From a virus: a stretch of DNA of 64,000 nt. The stretch spans positions 1 to 64,000 of IMG/VR virus record IMGVR_UViG_3300009161_000033, one strand, 5' to 3'. The position numbers and the translations under genes are program-made. How positions within the stretch are numbered: position 1 is the stretch's first letter; the number at the start of each line of letters is the position of its first letter. Shown here piece by piece: positions 7,068-16,084 of this stretch. The notes below the pieces were generated by a model, which was not told the origin of the DNA, made no database searches, and saw only the letters and a program-made list of their open reading frames with translations.

Positions 7068-9857
7068 ATGATAAGTCAAGAAGAAATTAAATCCTTCCTT
7101 GAAGGTGGTGACCCAGAGGAGTTCATCGTAGCAATTGAGTTTGATTACGCATCCAATTGTATTTTTAAAATCAAAGAAATTCCTGGTAAAGGTAAAGAAA
7201 TTAGAAAAGACACATTCACCCCATTCGCTTGGGTTGGTGATTTACGTGGATTAAATTTCTATCAATCATCGAAAGGTGCTCAAAAAGAAGCCATGAGCAA
7301 ACATGGTATTATGATTGAGAAATTAGAAACTGATGGTAATGAAAGATTAGACCAAGGTCTTAATTACATGGTTAAATCCTTAAAGGGTTACCGAGAATTA
7401 ATCCAATTTTTCAGAGATGGTGGAGTAGACCCATGGGGTGAAAGAACCAAAGACAAAATATTAATTCTACCTCCTGTAGAACAATACTTAATCCAAAAAG
7501 AAAAACGACTATTCAAAGGATATGAAGAATATAATGATATCACGAGATTAGGATTCGACTTAGAGACGACCGCGTTAGAACCAAAAGACGGTCGTATATT
7601 CATGATTGGAATCAAAACAAATAAAGGTTACAAAAAAGTAATTGAGTGTTCAACACCTGAAGAAGAACGAAGAGGTTTAGTTGAATTCTTTGAAATTATT
7701 AATGAAATTAAACCAAGTATTATTGGTGGGTATAACTCATTTAACTTTGACTGGTATTGGATTTTTGAAAGATGTAGAGCATTGAATCTTGATATTAAGA
7801 AGATATGTAAAACATTGAATCCTAAGATTAATATCAAGCAAAGTGAGAACATGTTAAAACTAGCCAACGAGGTTGAGAGATACAATCAGGTCGGTATGTG
7901 GGGATATAATATCATAGATATCATTCACTCAGTTAGACGAGCCCAAGCAATCAATTCAAGTATTAAGTCAGCGGGTTTGAAATATATAACTCAATACATC
8001 AATGCTGAAGCGAATGACCGTGTATATATTGACCATGATAAGATTGGTTCAATGTATGCCGAGAAAGATGAGTATTGGTTAAACATTCAAAATGGTAAAT
8101 ACAAAAAGGCAAACAACCCTGAGTTTGACAATTTAGACACCCGTTTTCCTGGTACTTATATTAAGACCACAGGTGATGACATTGTGGAGCGTTATCTTGA
8201 TGATGACTTGGAGGAAACGTTATTGGTGGATGATGAATTCAACCAAGGAACGTTTCTATTAGCATCCATGATTCCAACTACTTATGAGAGAGTTTCTACA
8301 ATGGGGACCGCAACACTATGGAAGATGTTGATGTTAGCGTGGTCATACAAATACAAATTAGCAATCCCTAAGAAAAACGAAAAGACAGAATTTGTTGGTG
8401 GATTATCAAGATTACTTAAAGTAGGATACTCAAGAAATGTATTAAAACTTGACTACTCTTCACTATACCCATCAATTCAATTGGTACATGATGTATTCCC
8501 TGAATGTGATATCCGAGGTGCGATGAAAGGAATGTTATCTTATTTCCGTAACGCTCGTATCATGTATAAAAACTTAGCATCAGAATGGTATGATAAAGAT
8601 AAAAAGAAATCATTATCGTATGACCGTAAACAGTTACCAATTAAGATTTTCATCAACTCCATGTTTGGAGCGTTATCAGCACCGCAAGTATTTGCGTGGG
8701 GTGACATGTATATGGGAGAACAAATTACTTGTACAGGTAGACAATATCTTCGTCAGATGATTAGATTCTTTATGAAGAAGGGTTATACACCTCTTGTAAT
8801 GGATACCGATGGTGTCAACTTCTCAAAACCTGAGGGTTGGGAAAATAGACGATATATTGGTAAAGGTTTGAATTGGAAAGTTAAAGAGGGTAAGGAATAT
8901 ACAGGTGATGACGCTGACGTTGCGGAGTTCAATGACATGTTCATGAGAGGTGAAATGGCGTTAGATACCGATGGAACATGGCCATCATGTATTAACTTGG
9001 CTCGTAAGAACTATGCGGTTATGGAAGCCAGCGGGAAGATTAAGTTAACGGGTAATACAATTAAATCTAAAAAACTTCCGTTGTATATTGAGGATTTCTT
9101 AGATAAGGGAGTTAAACAATTACTTGAGGGTAAAGGACAGGAATTTGTTGAATGGTATTATGAGTATGTCAATAAGATTTACGACCAACAAATCCCACTT
9201 ATGAAGATTGCTCAAAGAGCTAAAGTAAAACTCTCAATGGAGGATTATATTAAACGTTCTACTCAAAAGACAAAGTCAGGTGGTGCGATGAGTATGATGG
9301 CTCATATGGAATTGGCTGCAAAGAATAAATTAAATGTTAGTTTAGGTGATGTTATTTATTATGTTAATAACGGAACCAAAGCATCACAAGGTGATGTACA
9401 AAAAGTGAATAAACTTAAGAGGGGTTGGAGTTCAGAACAATTACAATACTATTTTTCAGACCATGGAAAATACCCTGAAGATTCTATGACATCAATGGTT
9501 CAGATTAATTGTTATATATTGGACCCATCAGAGATTGAGAATAATCCTGATATGAAAGGTGAATACAATGTCGCAAGAGCCATTACAACTTTCAACAAAC
9601 GTATTGAACCTTTATTGGTTGTTTTTAATAAAGAAATTAGAGATGAACTGTTGGTTACTAATCCTGAAGATAGAAGTTTCTTTACTAAAGTACAATGTGA
9701 GTTGATTAATGGAGTTCCATTTGATGAAAGTGGTCAAGATAATTTAGAAGAAGTATTGGCACTTTCTGAGGGAGAAGTTAAATATTGGGATAAACGAGGA
9801 ATTGACCCTAACTACATATATGAATTAGCGTCTGATGGATGGGAAGAGTTTGTTTAA
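7068..9857 (+). CDS. 43: Family B DNA polymerase with 3'-5' exonuclease (T4 gp43-like)
   Basis: The protein has 929 aa (T4 gp43 is 898). Exo I is GFDLETTAL (D164, E166) and Exo II is GGYNSFNFDWYW. Polymerase motif A is DYSSLYPS (D462), motif B is KIFINSMFGALSAP (about residues 525-538), and motif C is MDTDGVNF (D579, D581). Both exonuclease and polymerase active sites are therefore intact. It is the replicative polymerase of the phage, expected to act with clamp and clamp-loader proteins that are not in this window. It has its own sigma70-like promoter and leader hairpin. There is no Shine-Dalgarno; an A/T-rich stretch precedes the ATG. The stop overlaps that of a convergent minus-strand gene by 4 nt. 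Confidence 0.95.
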   Translation: MISQEEIKSFLEGGDPEEFIVAIEFDYASNCIFKIKEIPGKGKEIRKDTFTPFAWVGDLRGLNFYQSSKGAQKEAMSKHGIMIEKLETDGNERLDQGLNYMVKSLKGYRELIQFFRDGGVDPWGERTKDKILILPPVEQYLIQKEKRLFKGYEEYNDITRLGFDLETTALEPKDGRIFMIGIKTNKGYKKVIECSTPEEERRGLVEFFEIINEIKPSIIGGYNSFNFDWYWIFERCRALNLDIKKICKTLNPKINIKQSENMLKLANEVERYNQVGMWGYNIIDIIHSVRRAQAINSSIKSAGLKYITQYINAEANDRVYIDHDKIGSMYAEKDEYWLNIQNGKYKKANNPEFDNLDTRFPGTYIKTTGDDIVERYLDDDLEETLLVDDEFNQGTFLLASMIPTTYERVSTMGTATLWKMLMLAWSYKYKLAIPKKNEKTEFVGGLSRLLKVGYSRNVLKLDYSSLYPSIQLVHDVFPECDIRGAMKGMLSYFRNARIMYKNLASEWYDKDKKKSLSYDRKQLPIKIFINSMFGALSAPQVFAWGDMYMGEQITCTGRQYLRQMIRFFMKKGYTPLVMDTDGVNFSKPEGWENRRYIGKGLNWKVKEGKEYTGDDADVAEFNDMFMRGEMALDTDGTWPSCINLARKNYAVMEASGKIKLTGNTIKSKKLPLYIEDFLDKGVKQLLEGKGQEFVEWYYEYVNKIYDQQIPLMKIAQRAKVKLSMEDYIKRSTQKTKSGGAMSMMAHMELAAKNKLNVSLGDVIYYVNNGTKASQGDVQKVNKLKRGWSSEQLQYYFSDHGKYPEDSMTSMVQINCYILDPSEIENNPDMKGEYNVARAITTFNKRIEPLLVVFNKEIRDELLVTNPEDRSFFTKVQCELINGVPFDESGQDNLEEVLALSEGEVKYWDKRGIDPNYIYELASDGWEEFV

Positions 9858-10207
9858 TCAAACTTTATCCCATCTGATGAGGTGATTAACCAAGTGTCCT
9901 CAACAAATTGTAAATGGATACAAGCTCCCTTTTCTAAGTGGAGCTCGTCCCATTCATCATCAATTTTATTAACGTCAGGTTTGATTATTGTTTTAGTTAA
10001 AGATTTTACAAGAACAAAAATATTTTTAGTAGAATCTAAAATAATATCAGAATTCTCAGGGTCTCTAACAACAATGAATATTTCTTCATTAAGTTTTTCT
10101 TCTTTAGGTTGGGGTATAACTTGATTATCAACCACAACAACAGTTGGGTTCATTCTTGTTTGATACCTTACGATATTTTTTCTTGGTGTAAAATCAACTG
10201 TTCTCAT
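9854..10207 (-). CDS. Conserved-looking small protein, unknown function
   Basis: The protein has 117 aa and starts MRTVDFTPRKNIVRYQTRMN. A central proline/acid linker (PQPKEEKLNEE) is followed by a beta-rich C-terminal domain ending LQFVEDTWLITSSDGIKFD. No family is recognised. Its ATG overlaps the stop of the upstream 375-aa gene by 1 nt (TAATG), so it is translationally coupled to that neck-like virion gene and probably functions with it, for example as a connector or head-tail joining partner. It is convergent with DNA polymerase. The functional suggestion rests on context only. Confidence 0.6.
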   Translation of the reverse strand: MRTVDFTPRKNIVRYQTRMNPTVVVVDNQVIPQPKEEKLNEEIFIVVRDPENSDIILDSTKNIFVLVKSLTKTIIKPDVNKIDDEWDELHLEKGACIHLQFVEDTWLITSSDGIKFD

Positions 10208-11334
10208 TAGATTACATATATTTGTCTCGGCATTGCCGTGAATTTCTTTTGTTTGTTTAGGTTTTCAGCAAGTAACGCCTCCCTTTCCATAACCTTTTCA
10301 GGTTTTAATCTTGTTAGACGACCTTCAGCTCCGATTAGTTCCTCAATTAATTTAGTTTTTTCATCTTTCGCTTCAGTTGCTAATGATTGATAGTCCATGG
10401 TTAATTCACTGTCAGGTGTTTTGATATTACCACTAAATTTACCTCTAACTCTTGATAAGGATTCTTTAGCATATGCAAAGAACCATCTACGAATCCAAAT
10501 TTGTGATGGGTTATTTAAATCAACCCATGAGATTTTCTCAAATGGCACATCGGAAGGTAATTTAATAATGTCAGGATTGTCCTTTAAACATTTATCTCTG
10601 TCGGCACCATCAACTTCATAATAGTGATACCAAACTCTACCTTTTGTCATTGTCCCATTACCAAAATCAAATTTACCGCCAGGTGTATTCATTAAATGTA
10701 TCGCTTTCTTACCTTCAGGTAACGCGGTAATTTTATAAGTTAAATCACCTGCGATGATACGTCTTTGAATATTAATTTCTTGCATTCTTAATAACATGTC
10801 AAAAGCGGGCATCATAAAATATCCACCTGCCATACCACCACCTTGAGCGAGTCCTCCTCCACCACCAAGTCCTCCTCCGACACCTAACGCCCCGAAAGAC
10901 CATGGGTCAAACATGATGTTATTTAATTCTGCGGGTGTGAACCATAATAGTTCATTAATTTCTCTACCTGCAGGGATTTCATATGATTGTTGATTTCTAA
11001 CTAATTGGATATAGTCTTTCTTTAGAACCGAATCACCACCCGCTTGTAAACCAACAATTTTGGAGTACGCGTAAGTGTATCGTTCTTCATAAGTCAAACT
11101 TTTGGTTATGAAGGCTTTAGATAAAGATTGTGTATCTAAATTAAGATTATAAAGAGAGGTCCATTGTGATTCAATTAACCAATCTTGTACGTATTGGGAG
11201 TAGTCTTCAATAGATAACTCAAGTAGTGAATCCAACATCTCATCTTCAAGTTCGACACTTCTAAGAGGAGCTCCTAATAGGTGTCGTAATCTTGTGTAAA
11301 GTTGACTTCTTTCTGGTTCTGCGATAATTGACAT
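10207..11334 (-). CDS. Putative neck/connector virion protein (gp13-like position)
   Basis: The protein has 375 aa. The N-terminus (YTRLRHLLGAPLRSVELEDE, then SIEDYSQYVQDWLI) resembles the helical start of head-tail connector or neck proteins. A long glycine-rich loop lies at about residues 149-167 (GALGVGGGLGGGGG region). A C-terminal charged helix follows (EKTKLIEELIGAEGRLTRL). Gene context supports a neck role: gp14-like and gp15-like genes lie about 3.5-5 kb away, in T4-like order but with an inserted minus-strand block. A TATTTAT element lies exactly 15 nt upstream on the minus strand. Family assignment is tentative, and another structural role such as portal accessory is possible. Confidence 0.5.
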   Translation of the reverse strand: MSIIAEPERSQLYTRLRHLLGAPLRSVELEDEMLDSLLELSIEDYSQYVQDWLIESQWTSLYNLNLDTQSLSKAFITKSLTYEERYTYAYSKIVGLQAGGDSVLKKDYIQLVRNQQSYEIPAGREINELLWFTPAELNNIMFDPWSFGALGVGGGLGGGGGLAQGGGMAGGYFMMPAFDMLLRMQEINIQRRIIAGDLTYKITALPEGKKAIHLMNTPGGKFDFGNGTMTKGRVWYHYYEVDGADRDKCLKDNPDIIKLPSDVPFEKISWVDLNNPSQIWIRRWFFAYAKESLSRVRGKFSGNIKTPDSELTMDYQSLATEAKDEKTKLIEELIGAEGRLTRLKPEKVMEREALLAENLNKQKKFTAMPRQIYVI

Positions 11335-11349
11335 GTTTTGTTTTTCTAT

Positions 11350-11356
11350 ATAAATA
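11350..11356 (-). promoter_or_regulatory. TATTTAT element upstream of the neck-like gene
   Basis: On the minus strand TATTTAT ends 15 nt before the ATG at 11334. It abuts the stop codon of the SOD-fusion gene. Confidence 0.5.
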
Positions 11357-12895
11357 TCAATTCAATGTATAAATTAAATCTTCTTCAGGGAAAACATATG
11401 ACCCACCAACAATCTTAACGTTTTTATTATCAAAAATTAAGACCTCTTTATTTTTTCTTGAGAATACCATCCAAGATGTGTGATATTTTTTAACCTGTCC
11501 CGTATCCAATACAATTATGGTTCCTTTTTCTTTTTTAACACGACTAAATGGTTTTATTTGAGCAGTATATTCAACATTATCAACAGTTACCTTACAGTCA
11601 ATACCCCCTAGCATATCTTCTTTGTTACCTAATTCACCAATTTGTTCAACATTATCATCACCAAATTTTTTTTTCATAACTTTGACAGTATAGTCTTCAG
11701 TTTCACTACCCATATCATGGGTAATACCTAAAGTCGCCATTAAATTTTGGAAAGTGCCTGACTCAGGTGTAAAAATTCTATCTTTATATTCGTTTAACTT
11801 CTTAACAAATTTTTTAGTTTCACTAATTTGTTCAAAAGGTTTTAAACCAATTATTTTTATTTCAGGCTGACCATAATGTTTTAACACTTTATTAATGTCA
11901 GTCAATAGAATGCAGAAACAAGTGTAGTTAGTATTAAGTTTGTTGATAACCGACCTACCAGTCCCCTCAAAATCGTATATACCCGACATTTGACCTTCAC
12001 CATATTCATTAGCTTTATAAAAGTTATCAGGAAAGACACTTTTTAAAATATCCTCAATCCCGTATCTAAATGTATTTTTAACTTTTGGATTAATATTGAA
12101 AACAAAACGAATTGCTTCGTTCATATCTCTACCACATTTTTCAGACTTACCTTCAGACAAAACGTTTCTTAATGAAACTGTCTCATTTAATTTTTTCTTA
12201 ACACGTAAATCAAGTAACTCATTAACAAATTTCCAATTAACACATTTCCAAAAGTTTTTAATGTATTCATCTTTTTTGTTACGGTACTTTAGATAATATG
12301 CGTGTTCCCATAAATCTAACCCTAACACAGGATACCCACCATTTTCAACAACGTTCATTAATGGATTATCTTGATTGGGGGTTGAAATAATTTTTAAAGT
12401 GTTTCGTTTAGTTAGAACCAACCAAACCCATCCTGAACCAAAACGTTCTTTAGCTATCTCCTCAAATTTAACTTTGAACTTTTGAAATGTTCCAAAATTT
12501 TTCTTAATTAATTCTAAAATTTCTCCTGAAGGTGACTGTGTTTTAGGAGATAACATTTTCCAAAATAACGCGTGATTAAAAGCACCACCAGCGTTATTTC
12601 TAATTGTTTTATCAAATTTACTAATTGATTTGATAATTTCTTCTAACTCTAAATCTCCATAATCTTTCTTGGATAAAGCGGAATTTAATTTTTCCACATA
12701 ACCTTTATAATGTTTATTATAATGGTACTCCATTGTTTCGGCATCAATAAATTGTTTTAGTGATGAATAGGCGTAAGGTAATTTTTCAATCCCTATTTTT
12801 TTCATTTCAGTTAGAAAGAGAGTTTGGTTTTCTTTTTTCTCTTCAATGATTAACTGTTCTGTAATTAAGTTAATCTTCTCTTCTATTTTTTTCAT
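11357..12895 (-). CDS. Mn-type superoxide dismutase fused to a nuclease-like domain
   Basis: The protein has 512 aa. Residues about 36-232 are a full SodA-like superoxide dismutase: LPYAYSSLKQFIDAETMEYH resembles E. coli SOD, and all four metal ligands are visible (H58 in YHYNKHY, H108 in FNHALFW, D194 and H198 in DLWEHAYY). GSGWVWLV and the NQDNPLM motif favour manganese. SOD converts superoxide to peroxide and oxygen. Residues 233-512 are unrelated to SOD; near 395-450 the order ETEDYTVKV, then MLGGID (D433), then AQIKP (Q446, K448) fits a PD-(D/E)xK nuclease core with Gln replacing Glu. An N-terminal extension contains LITEQL, shared with other proteins here. TATTTAT lies 4 nt before the ATG. 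SOD is certain; the nuclease is inferred. Confidence 0.85.
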   Translation of the reverse strand: MKKIEEKINLITEQLIIEEKKENQTLFLTEMKKIGIEKLPYAYSSLKQFIDAETMEYHYNKHYKGYVEKLNSALSKKDYGDLELEEIIKSISKFDKTIRNNAGGAFNHALFWKMLSPKTQSPSGEILELIKKNFGTFQKFKVKFEEIAKERFGSGWVWLVLTKRNTLKIISTPNQDNPLMNVVENGGYPVLGLDLWEHAYYLKYRNKKDEYIKNFWKCVNWKFVNELLDLRVKKKLNETVSLRNVLSEGKSEKCGRDMNEAIRFVFNINPKVKNTFRYGIEDILKSVFPDNFYKANEYGEGQMSGIYDFEGTGRSVINKLNTNYTCFCILLTDINKVLKHYGQPEIKIIGLKPFEQISETKKFVKKLNEYKDRIFTPESGTFQNLMATLGITHDMGSETEDYTVKVMKKKFGDDNVEQIGELGNKEDMLGGIDCKVTVDNVEYTAQIKPFSRVKKEKGTIIVLDTGQVKKYHTSWMVFSRKNKEVLIFDNKNVKIVGGSYVFPEEDLIYTLN

Positions 12896-12899
12896 ATCT

Positions 12900-12906
12900 A
12901 TAAATA
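12900..12906 (-). promoter_or_regulatory. TATTTAT element 4 nt from the SOD-fusion start
   Basis: Minus-strand TATTTAT is followed by AGAT and then ATG. If it is a -10 type box, the transcript would start at or next to the start codon (leaderless). Confidence 0.45.
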
Positions 12907-12911
12907 TGAAA

Positions 12912-14678
12912 CTAACTCCGATTATTAATCTTGTTCATTAAGACCTCAATAAAATCACCTTTTTCTTCTACGTTATCACCCATTACAGTATCAATAATAT
13001 TTTTCTTATTTGACAACATATCATATATAACACCCTCAATAGTGTTTTCAAAAATTGGGTAGTATACTGAAACATTTGATTTTTGTCCGTAACGGTACGC
13101 TCTATCCTCAGCTTGTGAATGGTCTGAAGGTACAAATGATAAGTCATTCATAATAACGGCCTCAGCAGAAGTTAGAGTAATACCAACACCTGCTGCTTTT
13201 AAGTTCCCAACAAAGACTTTAATTTTATCGTTCTCTTGAAATTGGTCAACCGCATATTGTCTTTGTGGTTTAGTACAAGACCCGTCTAAATAAACGGACT
13301 GTTTACCAAAGTGAGAATGTATTTTTTGTAATGTATCTGTAAAGTTTGTGAAGATAATAACTTTTTTATCTTGGTCAATGATATTCTGAGCTAGTTCAAT
13401 TGTATCATTTATTTTTTCTTCCGCAATCACCTGTCTAACTTTCATTAGTTTAGAGAATTGTACGGTTAATGATGAGGATTCTTCGGCTCTATTTTTATAC
13501 CAATCATAATATTCCCCCATCAGGCCTTCATATAATTTTGATTTTAAACGTAAATAAATTGGTGTGATAATTTTATCAGGTAAATCCAATACCTCAGTCT
13601 TTAAACGTCTTAGTACTTGACGAGAAGTTCTATCTCTTAATTCTTCTAAATTAGACGCTCCTGAAGTATTCCAAATTTTTCTATTACCCGCTTTAAATTG
13701 ATAACCTTGACAATAACGAATTGCATAAGCCATCCAATTCTGAGCCACAGGACTCTCAATTAGGTTCAACAAATTATAATAATTCATTGGTCGTGATGTC
13801 ATTGGTGTTCCTGTTAATAACCATAACTTATCAGTTCGTTTACTGAAATGGTTAACTAATTTGGTTCTTTGAGCCTGTCCATTTTGGATATAATGTGCTT
13901 CATCAATAATAATTAAATCAGGATTGAATTGATAAATTAAAGTTTCTTCATTTTTTTTGATATCGTAGAAATTCTTTAAAATATCATAATTAACAATTAC
14001 AAAATCGTGTTCTGTTGAAAAGTTTTTACCTTCTGCAATATAAACACTTCTATCCGTATAATTTTCAATCTCTCGTTGCCAATTAATTTTTAGAGATGCA
14101 GGACAAATTATAAGAATTCTTTTTGCTCCCGTTTCTATTGCTGCTATAATTGTTGAGGTTGTTTTACCTAACCCCATATCGTCAGCCAAAATAAATCTTT
14201 TGGAACCTGCTAATTTCTCAATCGCCTCCTTTTGGTGAGTAAGTGGAGGCCTATGACCATACTTTAAATAATCAATCTCAACCTTCTCAACCTTATGAGT
14301 TTTTAATAACGCTCCTTTAGGTAACCAAAAATCATGTATTTGTTCGTTATCAAGGACCTTACCCCAAATATGATATGATTTTTCTTTTTCAGCCAATAAC
14401 TTTTCAACCCAAACTTCTTTAGGTATATCGGTATATAATTTTTCATCTGCAATCTTTTTTGCAAAGTATGGGTCTAACTCAACCCATTTTTTAGCGACCT
14501 TTGGAGACTTGTCATGGAAGTTAAGAATATATTCAGATTGGGCTCTTGTAGGGTAAAACTTCTTATTAGTTTCTTTTTGATATCTTAATTTTAAGATGTA
14601 GTTATTTCCACCTGAATATGTATCAAGTATTAACAAAGCATTTTGTTCAATAACATTAATTGTATTTCCTGTAATCAA
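12912..14678 (-). CDS. SNF2-family DNA helicase/translocase
   Basis: The protein has 588 aa. RecA-like core 1 contains the Q-like element HRPPLTHQKEAIEKL, Walker A in DDMGLGKTTS, motif Ia ILIICPASLKINW, the DEAH box in LIIIDEAHYIQNG, and motif III LLTGTPM. Core 2 contains KVIIFTNFTDTL, KAAGVGITLTSAEAVI and the SNF2-type motif VI AEDRAYRYGQ. It lacks the extra domains of large remodelers and resembles small SMARCAL1/HARP-like translocases of phages, so a fork-remodeling or repair role is likely, perhaps replacing T4 UvsW. The only plausible in-frame start is a TTG; a stop codon lies four codons upstream and no ATG precedes the conserved region. It is upstream of the SOD fusion by 16 nt. Confidence 0.85.
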   Translation of the reverse strand: MITGNTINVIEQNALLILDTYSGGNNYILKLRYQKETNKKFYPTRAQSEYILNFHDKSPKVAKKWVELDPYFAKKIADEKLYTDIPKEVWVEKLLAEKEKSYHIWGKVLDNEQIHDFWLPKGALLKTHKVEKVEIDYLKYGHRPPLTHQKEAIEKLAGSKRFILADDMGLGKTTSTIIAAIETGAKRILIICPASLKINWQREIENYTDRSVYIAEGKNFSTEHDFVIVNYDILKNFYDIKKNEETLIYQFNPDLIIIDEAHYIQNGQAQRTKLVNHFSKRTDKLWLLTGTPMTSRPMNYYNLLNLIESPVAQNWMAYAIRYCQGYQFKAGNRKIWNTSGASNLEELRDRTSRQVLRRLKTEVLDLPDKIITPIYLRLKSKLYEGLMGEYYDWYKNRAEESSSLTVQFSKLMKVRQVIAEEKINDTIELAQNIIDQDKKVIIFTNFTDTLQKIHSHFGKQSVYLDGSCTKPQRQYAVDQFQENDKIKVFVGNLKAAGVGITLTSAEAVIMNDLSFVPSDHSQAEDRAYRYGQKSNVSVYYPIFENTIEGVIYDMLSNKKNIIDTVMGDNVEEKGDFIEVLMNKINNRS

Positions 14679-14715
14679 AGATTTACGTTTTAGTTAAAAA
14701 TAAGTATTAATAGGA

Positions 14716-14722
14716 TATTTAT
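14716..14722 (+). promoter_or_regulatory. TATTTAT element 4 nt from the gp14-like start
   Basis: TATTTAT, then CAAT, then ATG at 14727, in the 48-nt divergent gap between the SNF2 gene and this gene. The extreme closeness repeats at 12895 and 20796. Confidence 0.45.
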
Positions 14723-14726
14723 CAAT

Positions 14727-15242
14727 ATGTCAGAGAATAAAGTTCCAATTACAAGAATAGGTAAATTTTTCGGTGCCGAAGATTACGACCTTGATATCTC
14801 CATGGGAGAAGAATGGTTGTATGGTGATATGAATTTCACATTAGTGTTATACCGAGTTGATAGACAAAAAACAAAAACGGATGATGTTTATGGTGAGACC
14901 ATAACTGACGGGATTAAATTCTTACCTCCGATTGAATTTAAAGGACACGTACAAATCATGGCACCTGAAAATAAAAACTTGGGTAATTCTAAGATTGAAC
15001 AGTTTGAACCTGGTAACTTGAAAGTTTCGGTTTATCAAAAACAATTGGATGAATTAGGAGTTGATATTAACTTTGGTGATTACATTGGGTACTATGAAAC
15101 TGAGGATAGAGTTAGGTATTATACGGTGAATAATGATGGAAGGGTAATCTCTGATAACAAACATACTTACGCAGGGTATAGACCGTTCTACAGAACAATT
15201 ATAGCGTCTGCGGTTGTGAATAATGAATTTAGAGGACTATAA
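14727..15242 (+). CDS. Putative neck protein, gp14-like
   Basis: The protein has 171 aa and is beta-rich. Segments such as DVYGETITDGIKFLPPIEF, EQFEPGNLKVSVYQKQLDEL, FGDYIGYYETEDRVRYYTV and YAGYRPFYRTI follow the layout of T4 gp14: a GE/GD motif, a strand with polar repeats, then a Y-rich edge. It is shorter than T4 gp14 (256 aa). It begins the plus-strand block leading to gp15-like and sheath genes, which supports a neck role. Its stop overlaps the next ATG (TAATG). The assignment is tentative and rests on synteny plus weak sequence resemblance. Confidence 0.45.
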   Translation: MSENKVPITRIGKFFGAEDYDLDISMGEEWLYGDMNFTLVLYRVDRQKTKTDDVYGETITDGIKFLPPIEFKGHVQIMAPENKNLGNSKIEQFEPGNLKVSVYQKQLDELGVDINFGDYIGYYETEDRVRYYTVNNDGRVISDNKHTYAGYRPFYRTIIASAVVNNEFRGL

Positions 15243-15538
15243 TGGATATACTAATCACAGAAAATCAGGTTGACGTATTAAGAAGGTTACACGAGATAGG
15301 TAAGATTGTTGACTATGTTATTGATTCGTTGAATGATGACATTAAACTAGGAGGGCCAGGTAATAAACCTGACAACTTCGGTGTGTATGAAAATTGGGTT
15401 AGTCAAAGAGTTAGTTCAATGTTTAAACGTAGATATCCCGATATTGATTTTGATAAATATGATTTTCGGTTGATTGTGTCAGGACAACATAATGATGAAC
15501 TTAGAAAAGGTTTTAATAAAGTTAGAAAGAGAAAATGA
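15242..15538 (+). CDS. Small ITE-tagged protein, unknown
   Basis: The protein has 98 aa and starts MDILITENQVDVLRRL. The N-terminal I-T-E-x-Q tag followed by an amphipathic helix is shared in type with the next protein and with the SOD fusion. The rest is helical and basic (NWVSQRVSSMFKRRYP; C-terminal KGFNKVRKRK). No family is recognised. It overlaps the upstream stop by 1 nt and the downstream ATG by 4 nt, so it is co-translated with its neighbours. Packaging into the head through the tag is a hypothesis. Confidence 0.65.
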   Translation: MDILITENQVDVLRRLHEIGKIVDYVIDSLNDDIKLGGPGNKPDNFGVYENWVSQRVSSMFKRRYPDIDFDKYDFRLIVSGQHNDELRKGFNKVRKRK

Positions 15539-16083
15539 AAATTATAATTACAGAAGAACAAAGAAAAATGATTCTTGAATCTGTTACAAATAATGAAGTA
15601 ATTTGTGACAAATGTGGATGGGAATGGGATTTATCTGATGGAGGTGAAGACCCCTATATCTGTCATGAATGTGGACATAACAATTTCAAAGAAGATTACC
15701 GAGGAAAACGTGTTATGGTTTATTATAATTTACACAAACATACTTTTTCGGTTACTTATGACTCAATTGTTATAATGCACGCCGACTATGTTAAGTTAAA
15801 AGATGTTGAGTTTAGAGTTAGACAGGGGGGTAAAGAAAAAGTTAGAGGAGAAAAAAGAAAGAACGTTCACGCGTTTGTTATTGGAACATTAGTTGATTAT
15901 TGTAAATATCCTTGTGAAAATATGCCTGAAGAAAGTAACGATAATATTGTTACTTACGACCCATACAAGTATGATAGTTTTGTTTATAAGTCAACTAAAG
16001 AACCTGTTTATAGAGCCAAAGAGGTTGATATGGTTAACCAAAAAAATAAATTATTCGTCATTAACGAAATAAGACAATATTAA
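15535..16083 (+). CDS. ITE-tagged zinc-ribbon protein, unknown
   Basis: The protein has 182 aa. It starts MKIIITEEQRKMILES (ITE tag), followed by a four-Cys zinc ribbon: CDKCGWEWDL, then a short acidic loop, then CHECGHNNF (about residues 23-49). The C-terminal domain contains VMVYYNLHKHTFSV and KNVHAFVIGTLVDYC, which I associate with a recurring phage protein family of unknown function. Zinc ribbons of this type often bind nucleic acid or act as structural clamps. It overlaps the previous gene by 4 nt and is followed after 1 nt by the gp15-like gene. Confidence 0.65.
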   Translation: MKIIITEEQRKMILESVTNNEVICDKCGWEWDLSDGGEDPYICHECGHNNFKEDYRGKRVMVYYNLHKHTFSVTYDSIVIMHADYVKLKDVEFRVRQGGKEKVRGEKRKNVHAFVIGTLVDYCKYPCENMPEESNDNIVTYDPYKYDSFVYKSTKEPVYRAKEVDMVNQKNKLFVINEIRQY

Positions 16084-16084
16084 G

